Source of the DNA: Taxillus chinensis
Taxonomy: Eukaryota; Streptophyta; Magnoliopsida; Santalales; Loranthaceae
Length of the DNA stretch: 64,000 nucleotides
Assembly: GCA_023512835.1 (NCBI GenBank)
Contig: CM042089.1
Coordinates: 52,261,427 to 52,325,426, forward strand
Reading direction: 5' to 3'
Of the stretch, positions 34,591 through 44,939 are shown one piece after another; the stretch's first letter is position 1, and each line of letters begins with the position of its first letter. Below the pieces are notes generated by a model. It was not told the origin of the DNA and searched no databases. It was given only the letters and a program-made list of their open reading frames with translations. The position numbers and the translations under genes are program-made.

Positions 34591-37500
34591 CCAAGGTTCA
34601 AAAATACTTAACGCAATACGACATGCACTATTACCCGTACGGGCGAGGCGAGTGCCTTGAGGCGAGGCGAGCACCTCAACCGATGATAATTTTTTTTAAA
34701 TATATACAAAATATATAAAATTAAATGAGCAAATTTAGTTTTAAAATAATAAAATCATACTACAAGTATGAAATGAAGTCTCACACTCATTAAAATCCAA
34801 ATTTAAGTCTAGTCATATACATCAAACATAAAAATCCAATAACTTAAATAAATAGGCAATCTAATGTTCTTTCAATAAACTCGTCATTTGTGTCTATTGG
34901 ATGATGTTTTGGATCCCACCACGATTCATCATCATCTTCATCTTCATCATTGGATGTTTCATTCAACCTCGGTTCCCTTTTCCGCCTCGATGACAATGTC
35001 CTTTTCTTTTTCCTACATCAAAACAATTTGATGTAACATAGAACTATATATGAATATTAGTAATTATCAACGTTAATAAACTTATGGCCCAAAAACTAAC
35101 TCTTTCCTTCTTGTGTACTTTCACTTGGTTCACATGTAAAAGTATTATCAATATCATCTTCTCCAACTATCCACTCATATCACCTGAAGCACATCAATAA
35201 AACTAAAGGGTCAACATCATCGGACGAGTTTTGTTGTTTAATGAATTTTCCCCTCAACTTTCTATTATATCGCACATACACCAATAAATTTAATTTCTCT
35301 ACGGCTAACCAATTTTTTCTTTTAGAATGAATCTCGAATATATTAATTAAAATAAAATTAATATGAAAAATATTGTAACCATATTAAATACTATATTGAA
35401 TTTATATAGTATTGAATCTTACATAGTAATATTGAATTATTACTATATTTAAAGCTTTTAAAAATGCATACATACCCAATTAAATGCACCCCAACTTTGC
35501 TCACAACCGGGTCATGAGCAACGGGGACGGAAAACTCTCACCGCAAAAGATCTAAACTCTCGGGGTTTGATCTCCAAATTCAACCCACCAATCATCTATA
35601 ATAATACCAAGGGAGAGCCAACAATTCATGTACTAAGAAAATAAATAAATAAGTAAACACTACTTGAAAGATAATTTCAAGATATCGGGACGATATTTCA
35701 GGCATGAAATCGATTTTGCCAATTCAAGCCAAACAATTCTTTCTTTTGTCTAAAATCTTTAATTTGTAGACAAGCCTTCTCTCCTTCCACACAATTTGGT
35801 ATAAGCCCCTTGATGCATGTCAATAAATTCACTCTTAATCCCCTCGGATGATCGGACATATTTTCCTAATAATGAAATCTAGGATTCAAAAATAAGCGGC
35901 TTCGTGTAAAGGACGATGCAATTGAAAGTCCCATTTGGCGATCAATGATCTTCCAAATCTCACTATAAGCTCCATATTCATCCCCCAAATTTCTTGGCAA
36001 GCTCCTCTTTAGCCGGTATCCATTGCTTCATAAATGCCGCCCATTCCGCATAATCTTTATCGAATCAGCCAATCTCAACACATTAACAAGAGATCTAGTT
36101 GTCTTTAATGGATACATTGATAGTGTACTAGGGGGGCTCATCCCTCATAATAATTTTTTTTTCACTTATTTCCCTTCTACCCCGTTCGCCCATGTACTTT
36201 CTCTCCACTCTTGTGAAGTTAACATCTCGCTTTCCGTGAGGCTCTTAATTCATATAGGGGCTTTGCAAGGTTAAGTACGCAGAGAGGAAACTCAGTAGAG
36301 CTGCCCTAACCAAGTCCTTTTGAAAGTGAACTTTCTCATCAACCCCAATATCCATCCATGATTATAAAAAAATTGACTCTACCTATTAAAAACAATTTAA
36401 TTAGTATATGAAAACAATTACTATAAAATTATAAAGAAGAAATTTATAATACATACAAGAATGAAGTATACCTACTTGGCTTTTCTCAAAGCCATTTTAT
36501 GTTGATATAGTTCCTCCAATTTTTTCAAGAATCAAATCTACACAATGCGCGTGACATGGCGCTCCACTATAACCGTCTCTCTTCTTCAGCTTAACATTTC
36601 TCCAGCCTTTTTTATAGTTTGAAGCATTATGAGTTACCACTTGAACTACAGCATCTTCTCCAATTTCTTCAACATTATCTAATAATTTAAATATAAGCAT
36701 TGCATCTTTTCTTAATCGTCGACATTAATAGAACAAAGGAAGAAAACTATGTCATATGAATTATTCACAAGAATACCTATCAATTGTCTACCCCTCATAT
36801 CTTTTTATTCATCTCGATAATATAGAAATTCATGTTTGTTCTCATGTCTTTTTCACATCATGCACCATTTTTCCAGTGTTCTCTTCCTCCTTTTTTCAAA
36901 ACATTTGTCTTCAATTCATAGCCGCTAGGTGGTTTCAAACCAATTCCATATCGACCAATTGCCCGACACATGCTAACAAATGATAGACTATTAATAACAT
37001 TAAAAGCAATGACATTGTCAAAGAAACATCGGCCGATCTCCATGCATAGTTTCATCACGTAATTCTTTTGTGGTGAGTCTTTTTTATTCACTTCCACCTA
37101 TGTTATTAATTTCTTCAACATCATCCTCCACAATTCCAAGAAATCTATCCATAGGTCCCCCTAGCGAGCCGCACCATGCCACTATTGCAGGTCGATCCCA
37201 TTAATGTATTCACTATTTAATGTTGTGTTTTTATTAATCATCTCCTCCCTAACCATTTGATGCATTCTCTTTCTCTTTACTCGTTTCCTAAAAAAAATTC
37301 ATTTCATCCCTAACTTCCGTATAACTTTCATTACTGTGGCAACATTTACCGCTCTCCCCCCCCAAATGTTCTTTTAATCGAAATATTACTTCCCTAATTT
37401 CTTTTTCACAAAAGATACAACAAATATACATATATCCTTTCTTTTTATCCAACTTCATTTCATTTACTTATTTCTAACCCCCCTCTCTTCTTCCACCGTT

Positions 37501-38136
37501 TGTCATTACTAAAGTTAAATCTACAATAATAAATATAATTACACTTTTAAAATCATGAATTAAATTAATTAATTAACTATTAATCAAAATAAATAAAATA
37601 TCGTGATGAATATACGCAAATCGCGACTTACCTCGATGGACGCCGGAAGCGACGACAATGGACGCAATGGACGCCTGACGCTCGACGCACGACGACGTCG
37701 CGATGCAGATGCTCGACCCACGATGGACGACGATTGACTGGACGACGATCACGACGCGATGACAACGCCCGGATGACGCCGGACGATGATCGATTTACGA
37801 ACGATACCGTTATAGACGACGACGCCGCTACCGACGATGATGACAGAGCGACTTTCCTCGACGACATAGGACAAATCTACCTACACTAGAGGCGATATAT
37901 TGCTAGCGCAACATTTTTCTTAACCCAATTTATATTTTTGAAGTCTTCTCGTGTCGCGGGCGCCTAGTCCCCCCCAGGAGGTTAAGGTGGCGAAACGGCC
38001 CGGCTCATAACCCGTCTCACCCATACGAGGTGGATGTCCCCCCAGGCAGCTCCGACGCGGCGCCTCCATGCGGGTCGGGAGCTTCGGAGCCGAGGCAAGC
38101 GAGAGGCCTCGCCCTCAACCCATATTTTCAAATGTC
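34591..38136 (-). mobile_element. hAT transposon in CSN7 intron 1, 3546 bp
   Basis: An exact 8 bp duplication aggtatga flanks it (34583-34590 and 38137-38144). Ends are short imperfect inverted repeats (ggttcaaaaata at the left, tattttcaaatgtc at the right). Subterminal DNA is rich in gaggcgag at both sides, and 37620-37870 is a CG-rich gacgac block. Transposase remnants lie between, on the minus strand. Confidence 0.9.
35470..37100 (-). pseudogene. hAT transposase remnants
   Basis: Pieces in the expected order on the minus strand: FFDNVIAFNVINSLSF and IGRYGIGLKPPSGYEL (about 37060-36900), the DDE-side segment VVQVVTHNASNYKKGW with PCHAHCVDLILEKIGG (36700-36500), and the C-terminal dimerisation region WWVEFGDQ ... 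GCEQSWGAFN (about 35600-35475). Conserved Cys-His and Trp positions are recognisable. Frames between are broken, so it is inactive. Confidence 0.85.
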
Positions 38137-38750
38137 AGGTATGACGCGCTTCACAAAGTAAAAAAATCAGAGCGGACTGCAGATTCTTTTAAGAAAACTT
38201 CCCACTAGGGTTTCATATATCGAGCGTAAGAATGATCAAAACACTAAAGCAGATGTTCCAAGGGCAACGCCAAGCACAAGATATTAGCAAACATGGATTA
38301 AAACCATCCTATATCACATCCACCTGCTCAATCACAGGCTTAAAAGTTACAAATTAAACACATAATAAACATACAAAAATTGCTAAGATACTAACTTTAA
38401 GTACTGGCATAAACCCTCTAAAAAGAATTCAATACAATACCGCAACCATCATAAAAAATCACACCAAAAAAAGGAACACAATAAAGACAGGAGAAAATAA
38501 AAAACCAGATTCCAATTGAAGAAACCGCAACCAATTCAAAGACAAATTTAAAAGAAAAAAACCCTATGATTGCAATTGAAAGCTAACACCTCAACAACGC
38601 TGGGGACGGAGAGAATCTCCGAGAATGCAAAGAGTAACGGATGTGAAGTGGCCTCAACAATGACGGGGACGAGAGAGACGAGCCCTTCAGGGCTAAAGCT
38701 TGTTTGACAAAATGGTCGATGATGTCTGCTTGTTTTTGCTCAGTGTCCAT

Positions 38751-39560
38751 ACTGTATGAATGAACTACGAAGCCAGTGGAATTTATATGCTTATTCGAAG
38801 AATTACGGACACGAAATTCTTGGGTTTTAGATCTGATTTGCAGAGAATTTTGACGGAAGTGGCAACGACAGAGGATTTGGGGTTAGGGTTTGGGACTCTG
38901 GCCAGCGGCACAGCTGCCAAACCAAGTTCACCGCTCTGCTCCTCTGCTTAACCTTTATTTTTAAACTTTTTAACAAATATACTCCGCCACAACTTGGAAT
39001 GAAATTGTTCCCAAATATTTGTTTGTAGCATGTCTTAGAAAAAGTCATACCAAAATATCTCTTAAATATCTCTAAACTACTAGTAAAGAAAAATAACTAA
39101 ATATAACTTTAGCTTTCTTTTGCTATTGCTAAAATACAACATGTCAACAAATACCATTCCTATCCCTTCTCTCCCTTAATAAGCAGATTCGCCACAAATT
39201 TCCTCCCATCTTGCCTTCACCCCTTCTCCCCGCCTGCTTTCCTTTTCTACTCATCCCAACATCGCCCACAATTGTTTTGTTCAACAACAGCTTTCGGTCA
39301 AATGCACTCGCAGTGTATCTTCCCCTATCTCCTTCCCCACCCCCGCCGTACTCCCAAGGCCGCTCTCTCTGTCACGCCCACCCCTCCCCCCCCCCAACGC
39401 CGCTCCCCCGTCACCCCTCGTTGTTTGACCCCCTACCTTTCTCCCTCTCTTCCCCCCACTCTGCTGTATCAAAGGACCCACAACCGCAATCCCCGTAATG
39501 GCAATCTGCGATGGGTTTCTCGATTAGTTTGCATGGAGGAATAGTTTGGAAAAAAGAAAA
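38751..39560. other. CSN7 5' flank and C-rich tract
   Basis: Upstream region of CSN7 (minus strand). From about 39160 to 39490 the plus strand is strongly pyrimidine-rich with C runs (ccccccccccaacg). Short frames here look composition-driven. No clear TATA box found. Confidence 0.5.
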
Positions 39561-40087
39561 ATTTAGCAAAAATATAAATGATATAAGGTTGGAGTAACAT
39601 TAGCTAAAGTGGTACTGTAGTAAGCTAAATGTAGTTTTAGCTATCCACTTTAGCTAAGAAAGATTGGAGATACTCATGTTATAGCAGTAGCTGTAGTAAT
39701 ATTTAGCTTAAAAGTCTTTTTAATGCATTAGAGCATCTCCAATCTATTAGCTATAGCAAAATCTATAGCAAAAAATAGCTTAAATTGGTCTACAATGCAT
39801 TAGCTATATAACTAGCTATAGTAAAACAAATAGATAAATATAGATAATTTTTTACCTATAGCTAAGGCTGCCACATCAACTTATCACTGTCAACTTTTTT
39901 AAAAATTCCTTGCATGCCCTCTGTGTGTACGCAATTCCCCTCCTCCTCTCCTCCCCCTGTGTTCCCGTTCCCGTCGCCCCCTCCTCCCTCCGCACCCCCC
40001 CCCCATACTCCCTCGTCGCACATCCCCCTTGTAAAAACTCATATTTGGGTAGTATATAGTCATTATATGGGAATACAACTATCTGGA
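39560..40087. mobile_element. MITE-like ends (gagcatctccaat type), tentative
   Basis: agattggagatactc at about 39661 and tta-gagcatctccaatct at about 39728 are nearly inverted copies of the same terminus, around repeated tagctatag/ttagctaaag motifs. The tta before the second is a possible PIF-type target. The other end of the second element may be at about 41977-42000 (tatagccgttggtatgagcatt), in which case the solo LTR sits inside a MITE. Confidence 0.4.
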
Positions 40088-40650
40088 TGTAATGACCCAT
40101 GTGTAACCCGTGTGTAAGAAGTTAACCACAAACACCTTAGATGTTGGTGCACAAGTTTGAGGTAAGAGATGAGCCCAAGAGGGGACTTTTAGGAGGTGTA
40201 TGTGACAAGTGATAACGTACATTTATGCCCTAGGAAGATGCTATGCATATACATGCGGTTTTAAGCGGTTTTGGCAGATTTTGGAGCTCACTTTTGGTAT
40301 AGTAGATGGCCTCAAACAATTGGCGTGCAAAAACAAAAGTTGCTTAGAATGAGGTCCTCTATCTACCACAGAAATTTCAGAGCATTTGGAGCTGCACGTG
40401 AATTCACCCATTTCACGTGCAAGCATATTTTTGCTTCTCAGACCTCTACAAGATGCAAGGAGGCTTGGGGTGAAGTTTGAGTGCATTTGGAGCTGCACGC
40501 CAATTGGGGAATTGGCGTTCAAATTGGCGTGCAGGCATGTTTTTGCATGGTTACCTTGGTTTTGTCATTCTAATCATCTTTTCCCAAAGGACCATGTTGG
40601 AATTATGAATATTTTGGTGTGTATGGATGTGGGAAGGTCATAGCTTGTTC

Positions 40651-40710
40651 CATCAAAACTACGTCGTTTTGATGCTGGGATTCACTTAATCAAAACTACA
40701 TCGTTTTGAT
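40651..40710 (+). promoter_or_regulatory. Two palindromic ACGT-type boxes upstream of the solo LTR TATA
   Basis: Arms atcaaaac/gttttgat enclose tacgtc (40651-40674) and tacatc (40689-40710). The same pair is in the other LTR at 57833-57856 and 57869-57889. Placement directly upstream of a TATA box suggests bZIP-type binding sites; that is inference. Confidence 0.6.
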
Positions 40711-40720
40711 GTTGTGTTGT

Positions 40721-40730
40721 CTATATAAGG
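40721..40730 (+). promoter_or_regulatory. TATA box of the solo LTR
   Basis: ctatataagg; identical to the TATA in the related LTR at 57901. Confidence 0.7.
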
Positions 40731-40781
40731 AGGAGAAGCCCCTCTGTTTTAGGTTTGGGGTTTGTTGCTCCACCAGCCGTC

Positions 40782-40783
<2 letters not shown>

Positions 40784-40829
<46 letters not shown>
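40784..40829. repeat. (GA)n microsatellite in the LTR leader
   Basis: About 23 GA units, some 55 bp after the TATA box. A GA tract of about 16 units is at the same place in the related LTR. Confidence 0.95.
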
Positions 40830-40832
<3 letters not shown>

Positions 40833-41329
40833 AGGAGAGCTTCTGGTGGCTACCGGAACGTCTTGCGTGGGTGGTCGGAGTCTTGCGTGGAAGCGGTAGC
40901 AGGAGAACATACAAGGTAGGGGTTCTGTTCTTCCTAAATCCTCCTCTGTTCTAGGGTTCTAGGGTAGATTATGGGTTATATCTGTTATATATATATATGT
41001 AATCCATATAGGTGTGATCTCCTATATGGATGTTGGCCTTCAATGGCATTTTGGTGTGGTTCTGTTGTTGGGCGGTCAGTGCATCTTACATGTTCGATGA
41101 AATGCCTGTGTGACTATTGTTGTGTGTATATGCGTAATATATGTTCGATAATATGCCTGAGTGGCTGGACTTGTGATTTGGTGTATGTATGCATCCTGGG
41201 TGTTTGTTCTATTGCTTGAATGGCTGGGTTGTGCACTTGTGAACGGGTGCACACCAAGTGTTTGGTTTTATGCTTAAGTGACCGTAGTGTGTGTTGTCTG
41301 CATGACTGTGGTATCTGGCCTGAAGAGGT

Positions 41330-41440
41330 AGTTAAATCACTTTGCCTGGGAGGCGGTTAAACCAGTGGCCTGAAGAGGCGGTTAAACTACTTTGCCTGAG
41401 AGGCGGTTAAATCAGTGGCCTGAAGAGGCGGTTAAATTAC
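41330..41440. repeat. Short tandem repeat in the solo LTR (gcctgaagaggcggttaaa)
   Basis: About five alternating copies of gcctgaagaggcggttaaac and tgcctgggaggcggttaaac, period about 30 bp. Confidence 0.8.
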
Positions 41441-41970
41441 TTGCTTGAGATGTGGTTTGTTAGCCAGTGTGGCTGGGGCTAGGGTTACGCCCGCTTGTGT
41501 GGAATGTTTTATTTTCTTTTTCTTAATACTGCCACATCACTACACCTGTGCCCATGCATGTAGCCGCTAGGAGCATGGGAAGGGTTGGGGAGATTTGATC
41601 CCTACTGAGCTGTGGTTGCCCACCCCTCCTACTGTGTTTGCTTGTTTTCCAGGGACTTACAGGCGTTAGGTGGATACACCAAGGTGGAAGACCATCTTCA
41701 TTTTATTGTTCAGTTCAGTAATGTAATTTTATAATTTATGTAACCCCAAGGGGGGGGGGAATGTAATAAGGGATTGAATTGTAGTATGGAACATGGTTTG
41801 TGACCCCTTTGATGTTTGAAATTAAATAAAGATGTGGCTTGTTTGTTTATTGTAATTGTTAGTTTTGCTTGTGTGGCATCCAGTAATCCAACCCCTTTAC
41901 CCTCCGTGTGGGTGAACGGGGAGTCACGTACCGGTTTTCCCGAGTCGGAAATTCGGGGCGTGACACTGGA

Positions 41971-42526
41971 CGATAGTATAGCCGTTGGTATGAGCATTTT
42001 GACAGTACTTGGGCCCGATTCCAAGTCGAGGCCCCTAGTGGCCCAATTGTTGACTTTCTAGGGGTTTATTGGTTGACTTTGCGTTTGAGCAATCCTTTGA
42101 GTGTGATAATATCTGAATAGTATTATGCTCATCATTTCGAGCATTTTGATAATAATTTGACTCAATTTGGAGGTCGTGACCTTGGAGGTCAATTATTATT
42201 TTGGGAGGTCTGTTAGGAACTAAAGGATTTGATGAAGCTGCCAATAAATTTCTGAAGTCTGGAGACTCAAAGATCTGAAGGTATGAGGGTCGAAGAGTCA
42301 AAGCTCATAAATGAAATACTGTCACCAGGCATACAGCAACAGGCTCGTAGACTCATAGAGTTAAAAAAACTCGAAGCAACAAGTCGACAGAAAAACACGC
42401 GACTCGTAGATCCATAGGGTCGAAGGTAGTAGAGTCAAAATTCATAAAAGAGCAAGTCACTACAAACCAATGATAACCTTAGAGACTCGAAGAGTCGAAG
42501 AACCTTAAGGAAAAGTGACTAAATAT
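41971..42526. other. Flank between solo LTR and SIRE A
   Basis: 42230-42510 is rich in gactcgaagagtc-like palindromic words (gtcgaagagtc, agactcgaagagtcgaag). No coding sequence. Possibly an unidentified repeat. Confidence 0.4.
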
Positions 42527-43825
42527 TGTTGGTCCCTTGTCAAAACTCCTTCCTTACTCTTTGGCACAACACCTATCTGGTTAAGAGATAGAATCAATGC
42601 GGAAAATAACCAGATAGTGAAAGTATTTTGTTTTATTATCAAAATGATAAGTATAACAAAATGGAAGCAGATTAAAGCTTAAAGTGCTTTTAGATCTACT
42701 CAGAACTCTCTAACACTCTGTTTACAATACACTCACACGCTAGCCTCTATGATCTTGTTGAGCTCTTTTACATTCACCATTTTAATGTACAAGGTTTACA
42801 TAATATATATAGCACATCATCAAGAGACAATCTTGGAACTTGTTGTTCCGGACTATGTGCGCAATTACTGTTTCTCGGAATCCTCTCTGTCTTAAATGCT
42901 GCGGATGTAGAGCTCAATGTCTTGGGTTTGCAAAGCATAAGTGTGTTTGTGATTTCCTAAGTTCAGTGTAAGTTGTGTCCACATATCCGGATGATCCACG
43001 TGTAAGATGCTTTAAGTTCTCAACGAGTTTATCTTACATCGGGAAGCAGCGAGCTGGTGACTTTGAATACGAGGAGATAAATTGAAGTAGTGTCATCTTA
43101 AATCTGGTGTAAGGTTCCTTACTCCGTGTTAGACTGAGCTCGGATCCTTACTCCGTAGCAATGATTGCTTACTCCGTATCAATTTAGAATTAGAATCCTT
43201 ATTCTGAGAAAGCGCTTCCTTACTCCGTATGAATGAGAAGGTCGGAGTGCTTACTCCACATCTAGTTTCCTTACTCTGTATGAATTAAAGGAATGGATGA
43301 CTTACTCCGTATCAGAACATCCTTACTCCGCAAGAGTAACAGGTTCAGATTCCTTACTCCGTATCAAATTTCCTTACTCCACATGAATAGAATGCTCCAG
43401 ATTTCTTACTACGTGATTCTTTTCCTTAGTCCGCTTGAGTGGAAGACTTAGCCTTTTTACTCCGTGATAACTTTGACTTTCTCCATGCGACTTATAAACT
43501 AGGATTCTTACTCTGCATCTATTGACTTAGTCCATGTTAAAGTATTAGACGCAGACTCCTTAGTTCGTAGCTTTAACCCATTAGTCCGTACGTATGATCC
43601 TTATTCCGTATGAAGTGAAGATTTGGTTATTTATCAAGTTTTTGATGATGCCCACTCTCATCCGGATCAGGATTATGTATCCCGTCCTTAGCTTTCCTCT
43701 CACGAGTGTAGGTCCGGATTAAGTTCATATCTTCTGCAATTACTTAACATGAAAACAACAAAAGTCTCAGATCAAGTTACATAGGGTTCTGTTCGCATCA
43801 TCCAAATTCTGAGCTTGATCCAATA
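42527..43825 (-). repeat. 3' LTR of SIRE A, 1299 bp
   Basis: Minus strand starts TATTGGATCAAG (TGTTGG in copy B) and ends GGGACCAACA. Contains a long array of ttactccgtat words. Confidence 0.9.
43110..43630. repeat. TTACTCCGTAT word array in SIRE A LTR
   Basis: About twenty copies of ccttactccgtat or near variants at uneven spacing of 20-35 bp. The same array is in the LTR of copia B. Confidence 0.85.
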
Positions 43826-43840
43826 ATCTCCCCCAATTAT
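43826..43840 (-). promoter_or_regulatory. Polypurine tract of SIRE A
   Basis: Minus-strand taattgggggagat abuts the 3' LTR; copy B has the same tract. Confidence 0.8.
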
Positions 43841-43967
43841 GGATATGCCAAAACCCTTTGTAATCTGATTTGGTAAGTATAGCAAAAAGATAGCATACAG
43901 AATAGAAACCACATCCATTTTCATTAAGCAGCAACATAGTGCATTTCAGCCTTTATACAAAATTTCT

Positions 43968-44915
43968 TTAAGGTACATAAGGCTTACTATACTTGAAGAT
44001 CATAGTTGCTGCTTTCTCCCTTAGCTCCATTGTCTGCTCCATTGTGTAGGCTTGGATGCTGTTCCAGCTTTTATCCACCTTGATAATAGATTTGATGAAG
44101 AAACAGACAAAGGCTCCGCAGCTCTCTCCATTGGGCTGTTGTAGCACTAGCTTCTTGCCCCGGACCGTCGCCTTCAGATTTTCAGTTGGACCCAACGGAG
44201 TTAGGCCCCTATCTTCATAAAGCCCAGATTGCTTTACTGCTTCCGTCAGATGAAGACGCAGTGGCTCCCATTGATTCCTTCTAATGTTGTGCTCCACGAC
44301 TTGATGAGAATCAATTAGGATCAACTACTTGGACGGAATCATAAAGATAACCAGCATGAAGTGCGGTGTCATGATCCAGTACGGAATGAGGACAGATTGG
44401 AGAGTTTTCTAGGGAGTGCTATCCTCAGCAGTTCCGTTAATGAAGGTCTGAATGTGGGCTATATCTGGAAGATACCCTTCATTCCAACATGGCAAGACAT
44501 CAAACATGTGCCTGTCCTTGTATAAGGACGGAAACAACCTCATCTCTATCTTAACTGCCCGAGAGAAGTTGTCTATGTCTTCTGTGGTGAGCAGACCCGT
44601 CTGAGAACGAATAGTCTTAATGTCTTCAGGAAAGAAGGGGTACAACTCGGATAGACATCTTCGCTCGGCATTCGACGCGGCATACTTGGTCATAGCATTA
44701 AAAACACTTCCATCCTCATCAAGAGGATCAAGATCCGCGTATGATGGGAGGAAGGTATCAGCCGCTGTAGATGGAGAGGTCGAAGGAGGAGCTGCATTGG
44801 AAGAGCTGGGTTGAGAGAAGCAGCTGTGTTTGGGGATGGTAACTCCCAGAAGCAGTGAGGATGCAGACCGCTTTTTAGCACGAGCTGGGGAAGGTGCAGG
44901 AGGATCAGATGACAC
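43968..44915 (-). pseudogene. SIRE A extra frame 2: Ulp1/SENP-like (C48) cysteine protease
   Basis: This frame follows frame 1 in phase after a TAG at 44940. It opens with a Ser/Pro/Ala-rich stretch (SSDPPAPSPARAKKRSAS), then a helical part (DIDNFSRAVKIEMRLFPSLY), and ends with a C48-type catalytic segment: His in TPHFMLVIF, Asp in LILIDSHQVVEH, Gln and Cys in QQPNGESCGAFVCFFI. The C-terminus is FKYSKPYVP. The Ulp1/SENP family cleaves SUMO or related modifiers; specificity here is unknown. Two further in-frame TAG codons (44409 and about 44327) break this copy, but no frameshift is present, so the decay is mild. The frame is conserved in copia B at 51305-52300. Confidence 0.8.
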
Positions 44916-44939
44916 ATTCTCCCCCGGTTTGGCATGTCG

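Larger units (their letters stand above)
16478..38750 (-). pseudogene. CSN7: COP9 signalosome subunit 7 (CSN7/FUS5) locus, frameshifted, introns full of transposons
   Basis: CSN7 is a PCI-domain subunit of the COP9 signalosome, which removes NEDD8 from cullins. Minus-strand exons in order: 38750-38590 (MDTEQKQADIID, FAFSEILSVPSVVE); about 33322-33246 (LDVLRLFAYGTW); 26613-26526 (PELVYDQVLKL, LAESNK); 20938-20839 (VLPYSLLMEELDV, LEDFLINECMY); 20523-20479 (GIVRGKLDQSQRCFE); 20378-20307 (QFAAGR, RPGQLGNMIQTLSNW); 17257-17119 (NLLISIQEKIKWAD, DKVDEVKKSLSLK); 16942-16857 (DFRVHEIYSEPGGVMDY, RPKR); 16499-16478 (RRQPIS, stop). Order, intron positions and most GT-AG sites fit the family. Damage: 2 nt extra in exon 1, 1 nt extra in exon 2, 1 nt short plus altered bases and a lost acceptor in exon 3, 1 nt extra in the 20378-20307 exon. 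Five of the nine exons look clean, so this is either a young pseudogene or a real gene with sequence errors. The locus spans 22 kb because introns 1, 2, 3 and 6 carry large insertions. Confidence 0.88.
40088..41965 (+). repeat. Solo LTR of a Del/Tekay-like gypsy, 1878 bp
   Basis: Starts TGTAATGACCC, ends GGGGCGTGACA, and is flanked on both sides by ctgga (40083-40087, 41966-41970). No primer site or internal region is attached. It shares long stretches with the partial LTR at 57476-59306. Formed by recombination between the two LTRs of a full element. Confidence 0.93.

Noticed and set aside
39211..39544. Proline-rich frames upstream of CSN7
   Set aside because: Explained by the C-rich tract; two overlapping frames are equally open.
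40696..40954. Frames with Ser-Leu or Arg-Glu repeats across the GA tract
   Set aside because: Products of the (GA)n microsatellite in the LTR, read on either strand.
43110..43630. Possible CRISPR-like array in the SIRE LTR
   Set aside because: The words are short, unevenly spaced and lie in a plant LTR; no cas genes and no regular spacers.
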